A stretch of DNA of 33,953 nucleotides, taken from NCBI GenBank assembly GCA_009773755.1, contig WSZJ01000028.1:1-33953 (forward strand), in the 5' to 3' direction. The notes below the pieces were generated by a model, which saw only the letters and a program-made list of their open reading frames with translations, was not told where the DNA came from and searched no databases. Below are positions 14,641 to 20,520 of the stretch, piece by piece. How positions within the stretch are numbered: the stretch's first letter is position 1; each line of letters begins with the position of its first letter. A program made the position numbers and the translations under genes. The DNA comes from Planctomycetota bacterium. GTDB taxonomy: Bacteria; Planctomycetota; MHYJ01; WSZJ01.

Positions 14641-15201
14641 ATGCGGTTGTTCCCGATCGCCGCGGTGTTCGCGCTCTTCGCGACAGCCGCGATGGCGGAC
14701 GAAGTTCCCGCCACCACCGTTCACCTGAAATTCGGCGGAGTTTCCTGAAAAGTCTCCTGAGGGAAAGCCCTGGCGAAAGCCCTCGGGCGCCTGGAAGGCG
14801 CCTCCAACATCAAGACGACGTCCGACAGTGAATTCGACGTGACGTTCAAGGCCGATACGAAGATCGCTCCGTCCGTGGTCAAGGCGGTCCTGCCCGACAA
14901 GTACTCCGTCGACGACATGCAGGTCGCGATCACCGGCGAGTTGGCCGTTTCCGAGAAGCCCGAGGAAAAGGGCCTCTGGCTCGCGCTCAAGTCCGGCCAG
15001 AAAGTCCTCCTCGCGAACCGCAAGGCGAAGGACGACAAGGACAAGGTCGAGGACGTGGTCGCGAAACTCGACGAGGCGCTGAAGGCCGGCACGAAGGCCG
15101 CGCGCGTCGAAGGGAAGCTCACGGAAGACAAGGACGGCAACCTGACGCTGCACCTGGCGAAGGGCGAAGCCGTTGCGGAGAAGAAGGAAGAAAAGAAGTA
15201 G
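14641..15201 (+). CDS. Probable exported HMA-fold selenoprotein (two in-frame UGA, Sec36 and Sec40)
   Basis: ATG 14641 has GGAGG upstream and begins signal peptide MRLFPIAAVFALFATAAMA, cleaved before DEV. The frame then contains TGA at 14746 and 14758 and stays open to TAG 15199, giving 186 residues if both TGA are read as selenocysteine. The mature sequence before, between and after them forms one heavy-metal-associated (HMA, MerP/Atx1-type) beta-alpha-beta-beta-alpha-beta unit: TTVHLKFGGVS, then U36-K-V-S-U40, helix GKALAKALGRLEGA, strands SNIKTTS and FDVTFKA, helix APSVVKAVL, strand DMQVAITGEL. The TGA codons occupy the metal-binding cysteine loop. Spacing is U-x3-U, one residue longer than the canonical C-x2-C. 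A further 80-residue beta-rich, Lys-rich domain follows. Read literally with UGA as stop, it would be a 35-residue secreted fragment and a headless second frame; a double nonsense mutation at exactly these codons is unlikely. No sel genes are in the window. Confidence 0.72.
14756..14803 (+). promoter_or_regulatory. Candidate bacterial SECIS stem-loops downstream of the two UGA codons
   Basis: Two hairpins can form. Hairpin 1: CCUGAGGG (14756-14763) with CCCUCGGG (14780-14787), 8 bp with one U-G pair, a 16-nt loop, beginning 7 bases after the first UGA. Hairpin 2: GGCGCC (14786-14791) with GGCGCC (14797-14802), loop UGGAA, whose apical loop lies about 31 bases after the second UGA and has G as second loop base. 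Hairpin 2 fits the general bacterial rules (loop 16-37 nt from UGA, short loop with an early G). The two share bases 14786-14787, so they could be alternative folds. Confidence 0.45.
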
Positions 15202-15318
15202 GGAGACGGGAGTCGGGAGACCTGAACCAGACGGGCCGCGGGAACATCACCCGCGGCCTGTTTTTGTATTGAGGTCGTTGAATCTCCCGACTCCCGACTC
15301 CAGTCTCCCGACTGCCGT
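15201..15318. repeat. Inverted GGGAGTC-type heptamer repeats flanking a terminator
   Basis: GGGAGACGGGAGTCGGGAG at 15201-15219 is matched by the complementary CTCCCGACTCCCGACT block at 15284-15314. The same 7-base word recurs in tandem at 22644-22671. The words enclose the terminator at 15234-15265. A dispersed low-complexity family is likely. Confidence 0.6.
15234..15265 (+). terminator. Intrinsic terminator after selenoprotein candidate
   Basis: GGCCGCGGG (15234-15242) and CCCGCGGCC (15250-15258) form a perfect 9-bp stem with loop AACATCA, followed by TGTTTTT. It ends the plus-strand transcript, 32 bases after the TAG, which supports that the whole 14641-15201 frame is one gene. Confidence 0.92.
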
Positions 15319-15329
15319 TCGGAATACTC

Positions 15330-16754
15330 TCACGCCCTCGGAGGCCAATTGTGCTTCCTGGCGACCGTCAGCCTCATGATCTCGGCGGCAGCCGCTCGCA
15401 GATCGCCTAGACCCTTCCAACCCGCCGCATACCGCTTCAGCATCCGCCACCGGTCGGCTCGCGTGAGTTCCGGCAGCGCGGCGTTGAGCTGCGCCAGCGC
15501 TTTTACCGAGTCGGCGCGTCGCACCCGGCGAAACTCCAGGTCCTCGAGGTCGAGGAACGCGAATCGGGTCGGGCCGTCTGCGAGGATGTTGTTTGCCTTG
15601 AGGTCGCGGTGATGGGCGTCGGCGCGGTGGAGGCGGGCGACGAGCGAGGCCAGGCCGTCGAGGAACGGGCGGCGGTCCTTCAGGCGCGGCACGTCTTCGC
15701 GGCAGAAGCGGTCGAGTGGTTTCCCGGGCAATTCTTTCGCGACGAATGCCGATCGTCCGCGCTGCTCGACGAGGCCGACGGCCTCGGGCGCGGGCAAACC
15801 TCGGACTCGCAGGCCCTGCGCTCCGATCCACGCGGCGCGCGCGGGCGTTCCGCGGACCCAGTTGCGGAGGGCGCGGAAGGGACCGCCGGTTTTCCATTCT
15901 TTCACGACGAGGCCGTCGAACGTGGAGACGCTGCGGCCTTCGAGGACCTTCGAAGCGAGGCCTCCGGCGCAGAGCTTGTCGTGATGGGCGAGCGCCGCAA
16001 GGGCATCTTCGGGCCGTGACGGCTTGCGTGCGAAGACGAGGCCCGCCGGCCCGCGCAGGACGGAGAACCCCGTCGATTCCTTCAGGCAGCGGCGCGTGCG
16101 GCTCGCGATGTGCCGGCGCCGAAAAGCGTCGGAATGCAGGTTGACCCTGCGCATGCGGCCTTCGAGATCCGCGCTCTTCCCGAGCGCGCTTTTCACCAGC
16201 CTCATGACGTCCGCGTGGGAGGCGATTCGAGACAGCGAGTATGCGAACTGCCCGATCGCGCGTTCTTCGTCCTTCGCTGAAACGCTTCCGATCCGTCCGC
16301 GGTGCAGATCGATGACGAAGAGTCTCCCGGCGGCGACGAGGATGTTGCCGGTGTGGAGGTCGAGGTGGAGGAACCCGGAACCATTCAGGCTTCGCAGCAG
16401 TACCGCCACGGCCGGCAAGAGCTCGCGGCTGTACGCTTCCTTCAGCGGGACAGCCCCCGCGATTTCCTGCGTCGCCAGGACGGCGCCGCCGCCCGGCGCG
16501 GGCGACCAGGCGACCGGCCTCGGCACAGGCACCCCCTGCCGGGAGAGATGCGTCAGCGCCTTCCACTCACTGTCGGCCTGGTCGCGGCGCTTCTTGAAGT
16601 ACTTGCAGTAGAGCCCGTCGTGGCGGAAGAGGACGCGGACGCCGTTCTCCTTTTCGGGAGCTGAAGGCGGAAACCAGGCGCTCTCGCTGCTCGCGAGGGA
16701 GCGGGCGAGCGATTCGGCGCCCGGGGCGACGGTCCACGACCAGGTGTGACTCAT
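15330..16754 (-). CDS. LPS-core kinase-like protein with two tandem kinase domains
   Basis: A 474-residue protein. ATG 16754 overlaps the stop of the upstream glycosyltransferase gene by four bases (ATGA), which decides the start. Two eukaryotic-like kinase domains of the WaaP/KdkA/InaA type lie in tandem. Domain 1 (about 30-200) has a lysine-rich start (LYCKYFKKR), the catalytic loop H130-L-D132-L-H-T-G-N137 and metal-binding D149 in VIDLHRGR. Domain 2 (about 255-460) has VVKEWK, the catalytic loop H382-R-D384-L-K-A-N-N389 and D402 in FLDLEDLEF. Both keep the key Asp/Asn residues, so both may be active. Family enzymes phosphorylate heptose or Kdo in the LPS inner core from ATP. It is the last gene of a five-gene LPS operon. 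A single polypeptide with two such domains is not the usual WaaP form. Confidence 0.85.
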   Translation of the reverse strand: MSHTWSWTVAPGAESLARSLASSESAWFPPSAPEKENGVRVLFRHDGLYCKYFKKRRDQADSEWKALTHLSRQGVPVPRPVAWSPAPGGGAVLATQEIAGAVPLKEAYSRELLPAVAVLLRSLNGSGFLHLDLHTGNILVAAGRLFVIDLHRGRIGSVSAKDEERAIGQFAYSLSRIASHADVMRLVKSALGKSADLEGRMRRVNLHSDAFRRRHIASRTRRCLKESTGFSVLRGPAGLVFARKPSRPEDALAALAHHDKLCAGGLASKVLEGRSVSTFDGLVVKEWKTGGPFRALRNWVRGTPARAAWIGAQGLRVRGLPAPEAVGLVEQRGRSAFVAKELPGKPLDRFCREDVPRLKDRRPFLDGLASLVARLHRADAHHRDLKANNILADGPTRFAFLDLEDLEFRRVRRADSVKALAQLNAALPELTRADRWRMLKRYAAGWKGLGDLRAAAAEIMRLTVARKHNWPPRA

Positions 16755-17851
16755 GACGATGCGCGCCCCTTTTCGCGGGCAATCTCCCGGTACAGCATCA
16801 CGACTTTCTCGATATTCCCGTCGATCGAGTGCTGCACCGCTTTTTCTCGCGCGGCCCCGCCCATCGACTCGCGGCGAGCGGGGTCGTCCACCAGCGTCCC
16901 GATCGCGGCCGCCAGCGAAGAGGGATCCCGCGGGTCTTCGACGATGAGCCCGTCGACGCCGTGCGTCACCACTTCGCTCGCGCCTGCCTGCCGGGAGATG
17001 ACAACCGGGATCCCCGTCGCCATCGCTTCGAGTGCGACCGTTCCGAAGGCGTCGTACAGCGTGGGGAAGATGAGCGCGTCGGCGCGCCCGTACTCGGCAG
17101 GCATCGCGGATTGCGGGCCGGCGAACTCGACGCGGCCGAGGCGCGCGGATTGCGCGGCGTACGCGCCCGCGTCGCCGCGGCCGACGACGCGGAGCCGCCA
17201 TTCGCCTTTCATCAGCGCCAGCGCATCCAGAGCCTGTTCGAGCCCTTTGCGCTCGAAGCCGCTTCCGACAAAGAGGAGCCGTGCCGGGCCGCTGGCCGTC
17301 ACACGATTGCGGGGGTGGAACTTCTCGATGTCCGTCCCGTTGTGAATGACGAGGCAGTCTTCGTGCGCAACGCCGTGGATCCGGTGGACTTCGCCGGCGA
17401 CGCGCTTCGAGATGCAGACCAGCCGGCGCCAGCATTTTTTCGCGAAGACCTCCTTCTCGAGCCGGATCAGCGCGCGGTCCTTGGGATGAAAAAGGAACCA
17501 CAACGCGCCCGGCTCGCGGCCTTTCGTCTGGCGCAGGTACTCCTCGTGGCAGCCGCCGCCGACGCGCAGCAGATCCTGCGAAAAAGTGCGGCCGAAGCCG
17601 TGGACGCAGTCGTAGTCGTCGAGCCGGACGAGCTTCGCGGCGTCGCGGGCGAATGCGTTGTACTTCAGGTGGCCGATGGAAATCCCCGGGACTTCATGAA
17701 ACACGACGCCCGGCGTCTCGCCCTCCCGCCGACGGCTCCAGACGTGCACCTCGTGCCCCCGTGCCCTCAGCCCCTTTGCCAGGTCGAAGACGTACCGCTC
17801 CACCCCGCCGCGCGTCTCGCTCCACGTGTACACCACGAGCGCAATCTTCAC
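16751..17851 (-). CDS. GT4 family LPS core glycosyltransferase (WaaG-like)
   Basis: A 366-residue GT-B glycosyltransferase. The GTG start at 17851 overlaps the stop of the upstream gene (GTGA) and places the family's opening strand right at the start (KIALVVYTWSETRGGVERY); the longer frame to 18007 reads through the neighbour and is rejected. Features: a Gly-rich N-terminal loop (RGGVERYVFDLAKGL), R-V-G-G-G-C-H-E-E-Y-L about residues 95-105 as in LPS glucosyl/galactosyl transferases, VIHNGTDIEKFHP, LLFVGSGFERKGLE (donor-domain start), and the E-x7-E-like donor motif FPTLYDAFGTVALEAMATG, whose conserved glutamates bind the nucleotide sugar. It probably adds a hexose to the heptose region of the core on the cytoplasmic face. 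The exact sugar is not predictable. Confidence 0.88.
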   Translation of the reverse strand: MKIALVVYTWSETRGGVERYVFDLAKGLRARGHEVHVWSRRREGETPGVVFHEVPGISIGHLKYNAFARDAAKLVRLDDYDCVHGFGRTFSQDLLRVGGGCHEEYLRQTKGREPGALWFLFHPKDRALIRLEKEVFAKKCWRRLVCISKRVAGEVHRIHGVAHEDCLVIHNGTDIEKFHPRNRVTASGPARLLFVGSGFERKGLEQALDALALMKGEWRLRVVGRGDAGAYAAQSARLGRVEFAGPQSAMPAEYGRADALIFPTLYDAFGTVALEAMATGIPVVISRQAGASEVVTHGVDGLIVEDPRDPSSLAAAIGTLVDDPARRESMGGAAREKAVQHSIDGNIEKVVMLYREIAREKGRASS

Positions 17852-18675
17852 GCGGGGCCGCCCCCGGCCGCGTCGTGGCCTTTGCCGCGCTCCCACAGCT
17901 TCACCTGCCGCGTGAAGACGTTGAACGCGCTGGCGACCGCAATGACGAAACCGGCAAGACCGTCGAGAAAGCCGGCCTTGAAAATAAAAACTTCGAGAAA
18001 CTTCCACTGCGGCTTGATGAGCAGGGCCAGGAGCGAGAAGCGCCGGCCCTTGTCGTACAGCTCCTTCGAAGCGGCCTCCGAAAACGCGTTGATCGTGCGC
18101 AACTGGTGCGCGAAGTTCTTGTACGTGAAGTGCTGTATCTCGCCTTTCAGCCTCCCGGGCCCACCCTCGAGCGCAAAATGGTCGTGCGGGTCGGTCCCCG
18201 CGAACTTTCCGCGCGAGCGGCGGAAGAGGCGCATTTTGAAATCCGGATACCAGCCGCAGTGGTTGATCCAGCGGCCGAGGTACCAGGTGTGGCGCGGGAT
18301 TTCGAAGCCGTCGGCCGCCGGCTTCTCCAGCGCTTTCGGAATTTCCGCCTTCAGCTCCGGCGAAACGCGCTCGTCGGCGTCGAGGCAGAACACCCAGTCA
18401 TGGGCGCAGTGCTCGAGCCCCGCCTGCCGCTGTTCGTTGATCCCGTTCCATTTCCGCTGCACCACGGTCGCGCCCAATTCGCGCGCGATGTCGCAAGTCT
18501 TGTCCGTCGAATACGAATCCACGACGAGCACCTGGTCCGCCCACGCAAGCGACTTCAGACACTCGCGGATATTCGCCTCTTCATTCAGCGTAATGACGTA
18601 CGCGGTGACCTTCTGCCGGTCGGCGTGCCCGCCCGCCTGCCCGCTCGCCCGCTCGCCCGCCGCCGTAGCAGTCAT
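17848..18675 (-). CDS. GT2 family LPS core glycosyltransferase (WaaE/KdtX-like)
   Basis: A 275-residue GT-A glycosyltransferase. ATG 18675 overlaps the upstream waaF stop (ATGA), preferred over the in-frame ATG nine bases earlier because every junction of this operon has this overlap. Features: VTAYVITLNEEANIRECLKSL nucleotide-binding opening, VVDSYSTDKT, WNGINEQRQAGLEH, the metal-binding D-x-D region LDADERVS, then W-Y-P-D-F-K-M-R-L-F-R acceptor motif of the WaaE/beta-1,4-glucosyltransferase group. The C-terminal hydrophobic region (about residues 220-255) may attach to the membrane. The first 20 residues are low-complexity Ala/Gly/Ser. In other bacteria WaaE adds glucose to heptose I; the acceptor here is inferred from neighbours. 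Confidence 0.88.
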   Translation of the reverse strand: MTATAAGERASGQAGGHADRQKVTAYVITLNEEANIRECLKSLAWADQVLVVDSYSTDKTCDIARELGATVVQRKWNGINEQRQAGLEHCAHDWVFCLDADERVSPELKAEIPKALEKPAADGFEIPRHTWYLGRWINHCGWYPDFKMRLFRRSRGKFAGTDPHDHFALEGGPGRLKGEIQHFTYKNFAHQLRTINAFSEAASKELYDKGRRFSLLALLIKPQWKFLEVFIFKAGFLDGLAGFVIAVASAFNVFTRQVKLWERGKGHDAAGGGPA

Positions 18676-19652
18676 TTCACCCACCCTTCACACGCCGCCC
18701 ATACCTGCTCTACGGGCAGGTCCCTCATGCACGGGTGGTCGATCGGGCACTCGCGCAGCAGGCACGGCGAACATTCGACTTCGTGCCGGACGATCGTGTG
18801 CCGCTCCCCGAACGGACGCGTCGTGCGCGGATCGGTCGGGCCGAAAATCGCGACGACCGGCGCGCCGACGGCGGCGGCGACGTGCATCGGGCCGGTGTCG
18901 TTGGTGACGAAGACCGCGCACCGCGCGATGAGCGCGGCGAGGCGGGGAAGCGTTGTTTTCCCCGAGAAGTTCGTCGCGGCAGGGCCGATTGCTTCCGCGA
19001 CCTTTGCGCCGAGCGCCGCTTCCGCAGGTCCGCCGACGACCGCGACGCGAAAGCCGCGGGCGGCGAGGCGTCTGCCGATTTCGATGAAGCGTTCCGGGTA
19101 CCACTGTTTGGCTTTGCCGTAGGTGGCGCCGGGGTTGAGCCCGGCCCAGGAATTTCCGGGGAGGTTCACCGCGGCCCACGCTTTCGCCTCGGCAGGAGGC
19201 ACGATTTCCGGCGCCGTCGCCGCCGGCACGTCCCCGAACGGCCGCAGCAGTTCGAGGTAATAGGCGACGCGGTGATTCGTCATCAACTTCTCGCCGCGGT
19301 CGATCGCGTCGGTGAGGACAGGGCCGCGAGCGTCCCCGGCGAAGCCGACGCGGCGCGGGATGCGCGACACAAACGGAGCGAGCGACGCGCGGAACGATCG
19401 CGGGAACATGAACGCGACGTCGAATTTCTCGCGGCGCAGGCGCGCGACCAGCCGCAGGAAGGGCACGAACCCGCCGCCGTACGGCAGGACTTCGTCGACC
19501 GCCGGCTCGCACGCATAGAGGTCCGCGAGATTCCCCTTCGTCAGCACCGACATCCGCGACCCGGGAAAGCGCGCCTTGATCGCCCTCAGCGCCGGAAGCG
19601 TCATCACCGCGTCGCCGAGCCAGTTCACGCCCTTCACGAGGATCCGCTTCAT
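18672..19652 (-). CDS. waaF: ADP-heptose:LPS heptosyltransferase (GT9)
   Basis: A 326-residue GT9 enzyme adding L-glycero-D-manno-heptose from ADP-heptose to the LPS inner core. ATG 19652 overlaps the upstream kinase stop (ATGA) and places MKRILVKGVNWLGDAVMTLP at the start, as in WaaF; the frame extension to 19676 is rejected. Diagnostic motifs: N-W-L-G-D-A near residue 10, GLNPGATYGKAKQWYPERF, VVGGPAE, and the donor-site D-T-G-P-M-H block (VTNDTGPMHVAAAVGAPVV, FGPTDPRTTRP). A Cys cluster C-S-P-C-x5-C-x5-C-M follows, as usual in this family. WaaF adds heptose II, WaaC heptose I; the WaaF label is by overall likeness and should be treated as likely, not certain. The second GT9 enzyme of the window (20521-22635) is transcribed divergently. 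Confidence 0.9.
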   Translation of the reverse strand: MKRILVKGVNWLGDAVMTLPALRAIKARFPGSRMSVLTKGNLADLYACEPAVDEVLPYGGGFVPFLRLVARLRREKFDVAFMFPRSFRASLAPFVSRIPRRVGFAGDARGPVLTDAIDRGEKLMTNHRVAYYLELLRPFGDVPAATAPEIVPPAEAKAWAAVNLPGNSWAGLNPGATYGKAKQWYPERFIEIGRRLAARGFRVAVVGGPAEAALGAKVAEAIGPAATNFSGKTTLPRLAALIARCAVFVTNDTGPMHVAAAVGAPVVAIFGPTDPRTTRPFGERHTIVRHEVECSPCLLRECPIDHPCMRDLPVEQVWAACEGWVK

Positions 19653-20422
19653 CGCGCCTTCCCCGTGACGGCCCACCAGAAGCGGTGCCGCCGCATTTTC
19701 GCCTCGGCCGCGGCGATCGACCGCTTCACGGCGCCGCGATCGCGGACGAAATAGACCATGAGGAATCGCAGGAGCGAAAAGACAGGGAGGCGCAGGTGCT
19801 GTTTCTCGAGAGAGCGGTAGAGCCTTGCGAGGTTGTCGAGGCGCGCGCGTTCGGGAAGTGGCCGCTTCACCTTTGATCCCGCGAGGTCAATGATGCGCAC
19901 ATCGGCGTCGCGCGTGACGAGGATGTTCTGGAGGTTGAGGTCGGCGTGCCAGAGGCCGGAATCGTGCATGCGGCGGACGGCGGCGGCGGCGGCGGCGACG
20001 GGCGTGGGCGGGAAGCCGCGCGGGGCTTCGCCGGCGATGAGGTCGCGGAGGGTTGCGGCGTTTTCGACGGTGCGAGTAACGACATCGAGGCGCCAGGCGA
20101 GGCCGCGTTTTTCAGCGCGGACGGCGAGGACTTCGGCGACTGCGACGCCCTCGCGCATGAGTTTTTCGCTCATCTGCATTTCGTCCCAGGCGGTCTTGGG
20201 GGACCAGTGGCGGTCGCCGAGGAGGCCGCCGAGGGCGCCGCCGCGGCGGCAGTGGCGGATGAGGAGGCCGCCCGGAAGTTCGCGGACGCCGCCGCGGCCG
20301 CCGGCGAAGGGGCGTGAAGCGGCCTCGATCGCAGGCCACGATTGCGCGAGGAGGGCGCGGAGGTCGTCGTGGCCGGGAGCGGTCGTGACGAGGAGGCCGC
20401 GTGGAATTTCGGCGAGTGTCAT
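19649..20422 (-). CDS. Kdo kinase / LPS core kinase-like protein (KdkA/WaaP family)
   Basis: A 257-residue kinase-fold protein and first gene of the operon. Features: Gly-rich region GGRGGVRELPGG (about 41-52), a W-S-P-K-T-A-W-D-E segment analogous to the helix-C region, the catalytic loop H159-A-D161-L-N-L-Q-N166 in GLWHADLNLQN, and metal-binding D179 in RIIDLAGSK. The 'HADLNLxN' form and D-S-G-L-W context match 3-deoxy-D-manno-octulosonate kinases (KdkA), which phosphorylate Kdo in lipid A-Kdo. WaaP (heptose kinase) is the alternative. The predicted promoter (20444-20471) puts transcription about 15 bases before the ATG and no Shine-Dalgarno sequence is visible. Confidence 0.88.
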   Translation of the reverse strand: MTLAEIPRGLLVTTAPGHDDLRALLAQSWPAIEAASRPFAGGRGGVRELPGGLLIRHCRRGGALGGLLGDRHWSPKTAWDEMQMSEKLMREGVAVAEVLAVRAEKRGLAWRLDVVTRTVENAATLRDLIAGEAPRGFPPTPVAAAAAAVRRMHDSGLWHADLNLQNILVTRDADVRIIDLAGSKVKRPLPERARLDNLARLYRSLEKQHLRLPVFSLLRFLMVYFVRDRGAVKRSIAAAEAKMRRHRFWWAVTGKAR

Positions 20423-20443
20423 CGTTCGCGGTAAGCCCTTGCC

Positions 20444-20471
20444 ATTATAGTGCTTGCGGCGAAGGAATCAA
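20444..20471 (-). promoter_or_regulatory. Sigma70-type promoter of the LPS-core operon
   Basis: On the minus strand TTGATT (20466-20471) and a perfect TATAAT (20444-20449) are 16 bases apart. The -10 ends 21 bases before the ATG at 20422, giving a leader of roughly 15 bases. This is the best promoter match in the window. Confidence 0.75.
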
Positions 20472-20480
20472 TCGTTCCCC

Positions 20481-20510
20481 TTGACTCGCACCCCGGCCCA
20501 GTCTTACCCT
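20481..20510 (+). promoter_or_regulatory. Possible promoter of the GT9 fusion gene
   Basis: TTGACT (20481-20486) and TACCCT (20505-20510) with an 18-base spacer. The -10 lies 10 bases before the TTG start, so the transcript would be leaderless or nearly so. It overlaps none of the divergent promoter but sits back to back with it. Confidence 0.4.
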
Positions 20511-20520
20511 CAACATCTCC

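Noticed and set aside
14641..14748. Reading the selenoprotein candidate as a 35-residue secreted peptide followed by a separate gene from ATG 14839
   Set aside because: The HMA fold is split by this reading, 14839 lacks a ribosome site, and only one terminator ends the region.
14746..14760. UGA decoded as tryptophan (alternative genetic code)
   Set aside because: TGA clearly ends many genes here (for example at 1307, 4986, 22633, 25354), and TGG is used normally for Trp.
15330..17501. Extended 723-codon form of the tandem-kinase gene
   Set aside because: The first ~249 codons overlap the GT4 gene in another frame and are Arg/Pro-rich; the ATGA overlap at 16754 marks the real start.
16829..18907. 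Long plus-strand open frame (about 692 codons) opposite the LPS glycosyltransferase genes
   Set aside because: Composition is typical of an antisense shadow and it lies over three genes with clear motifs and overlaps on the minus strand.
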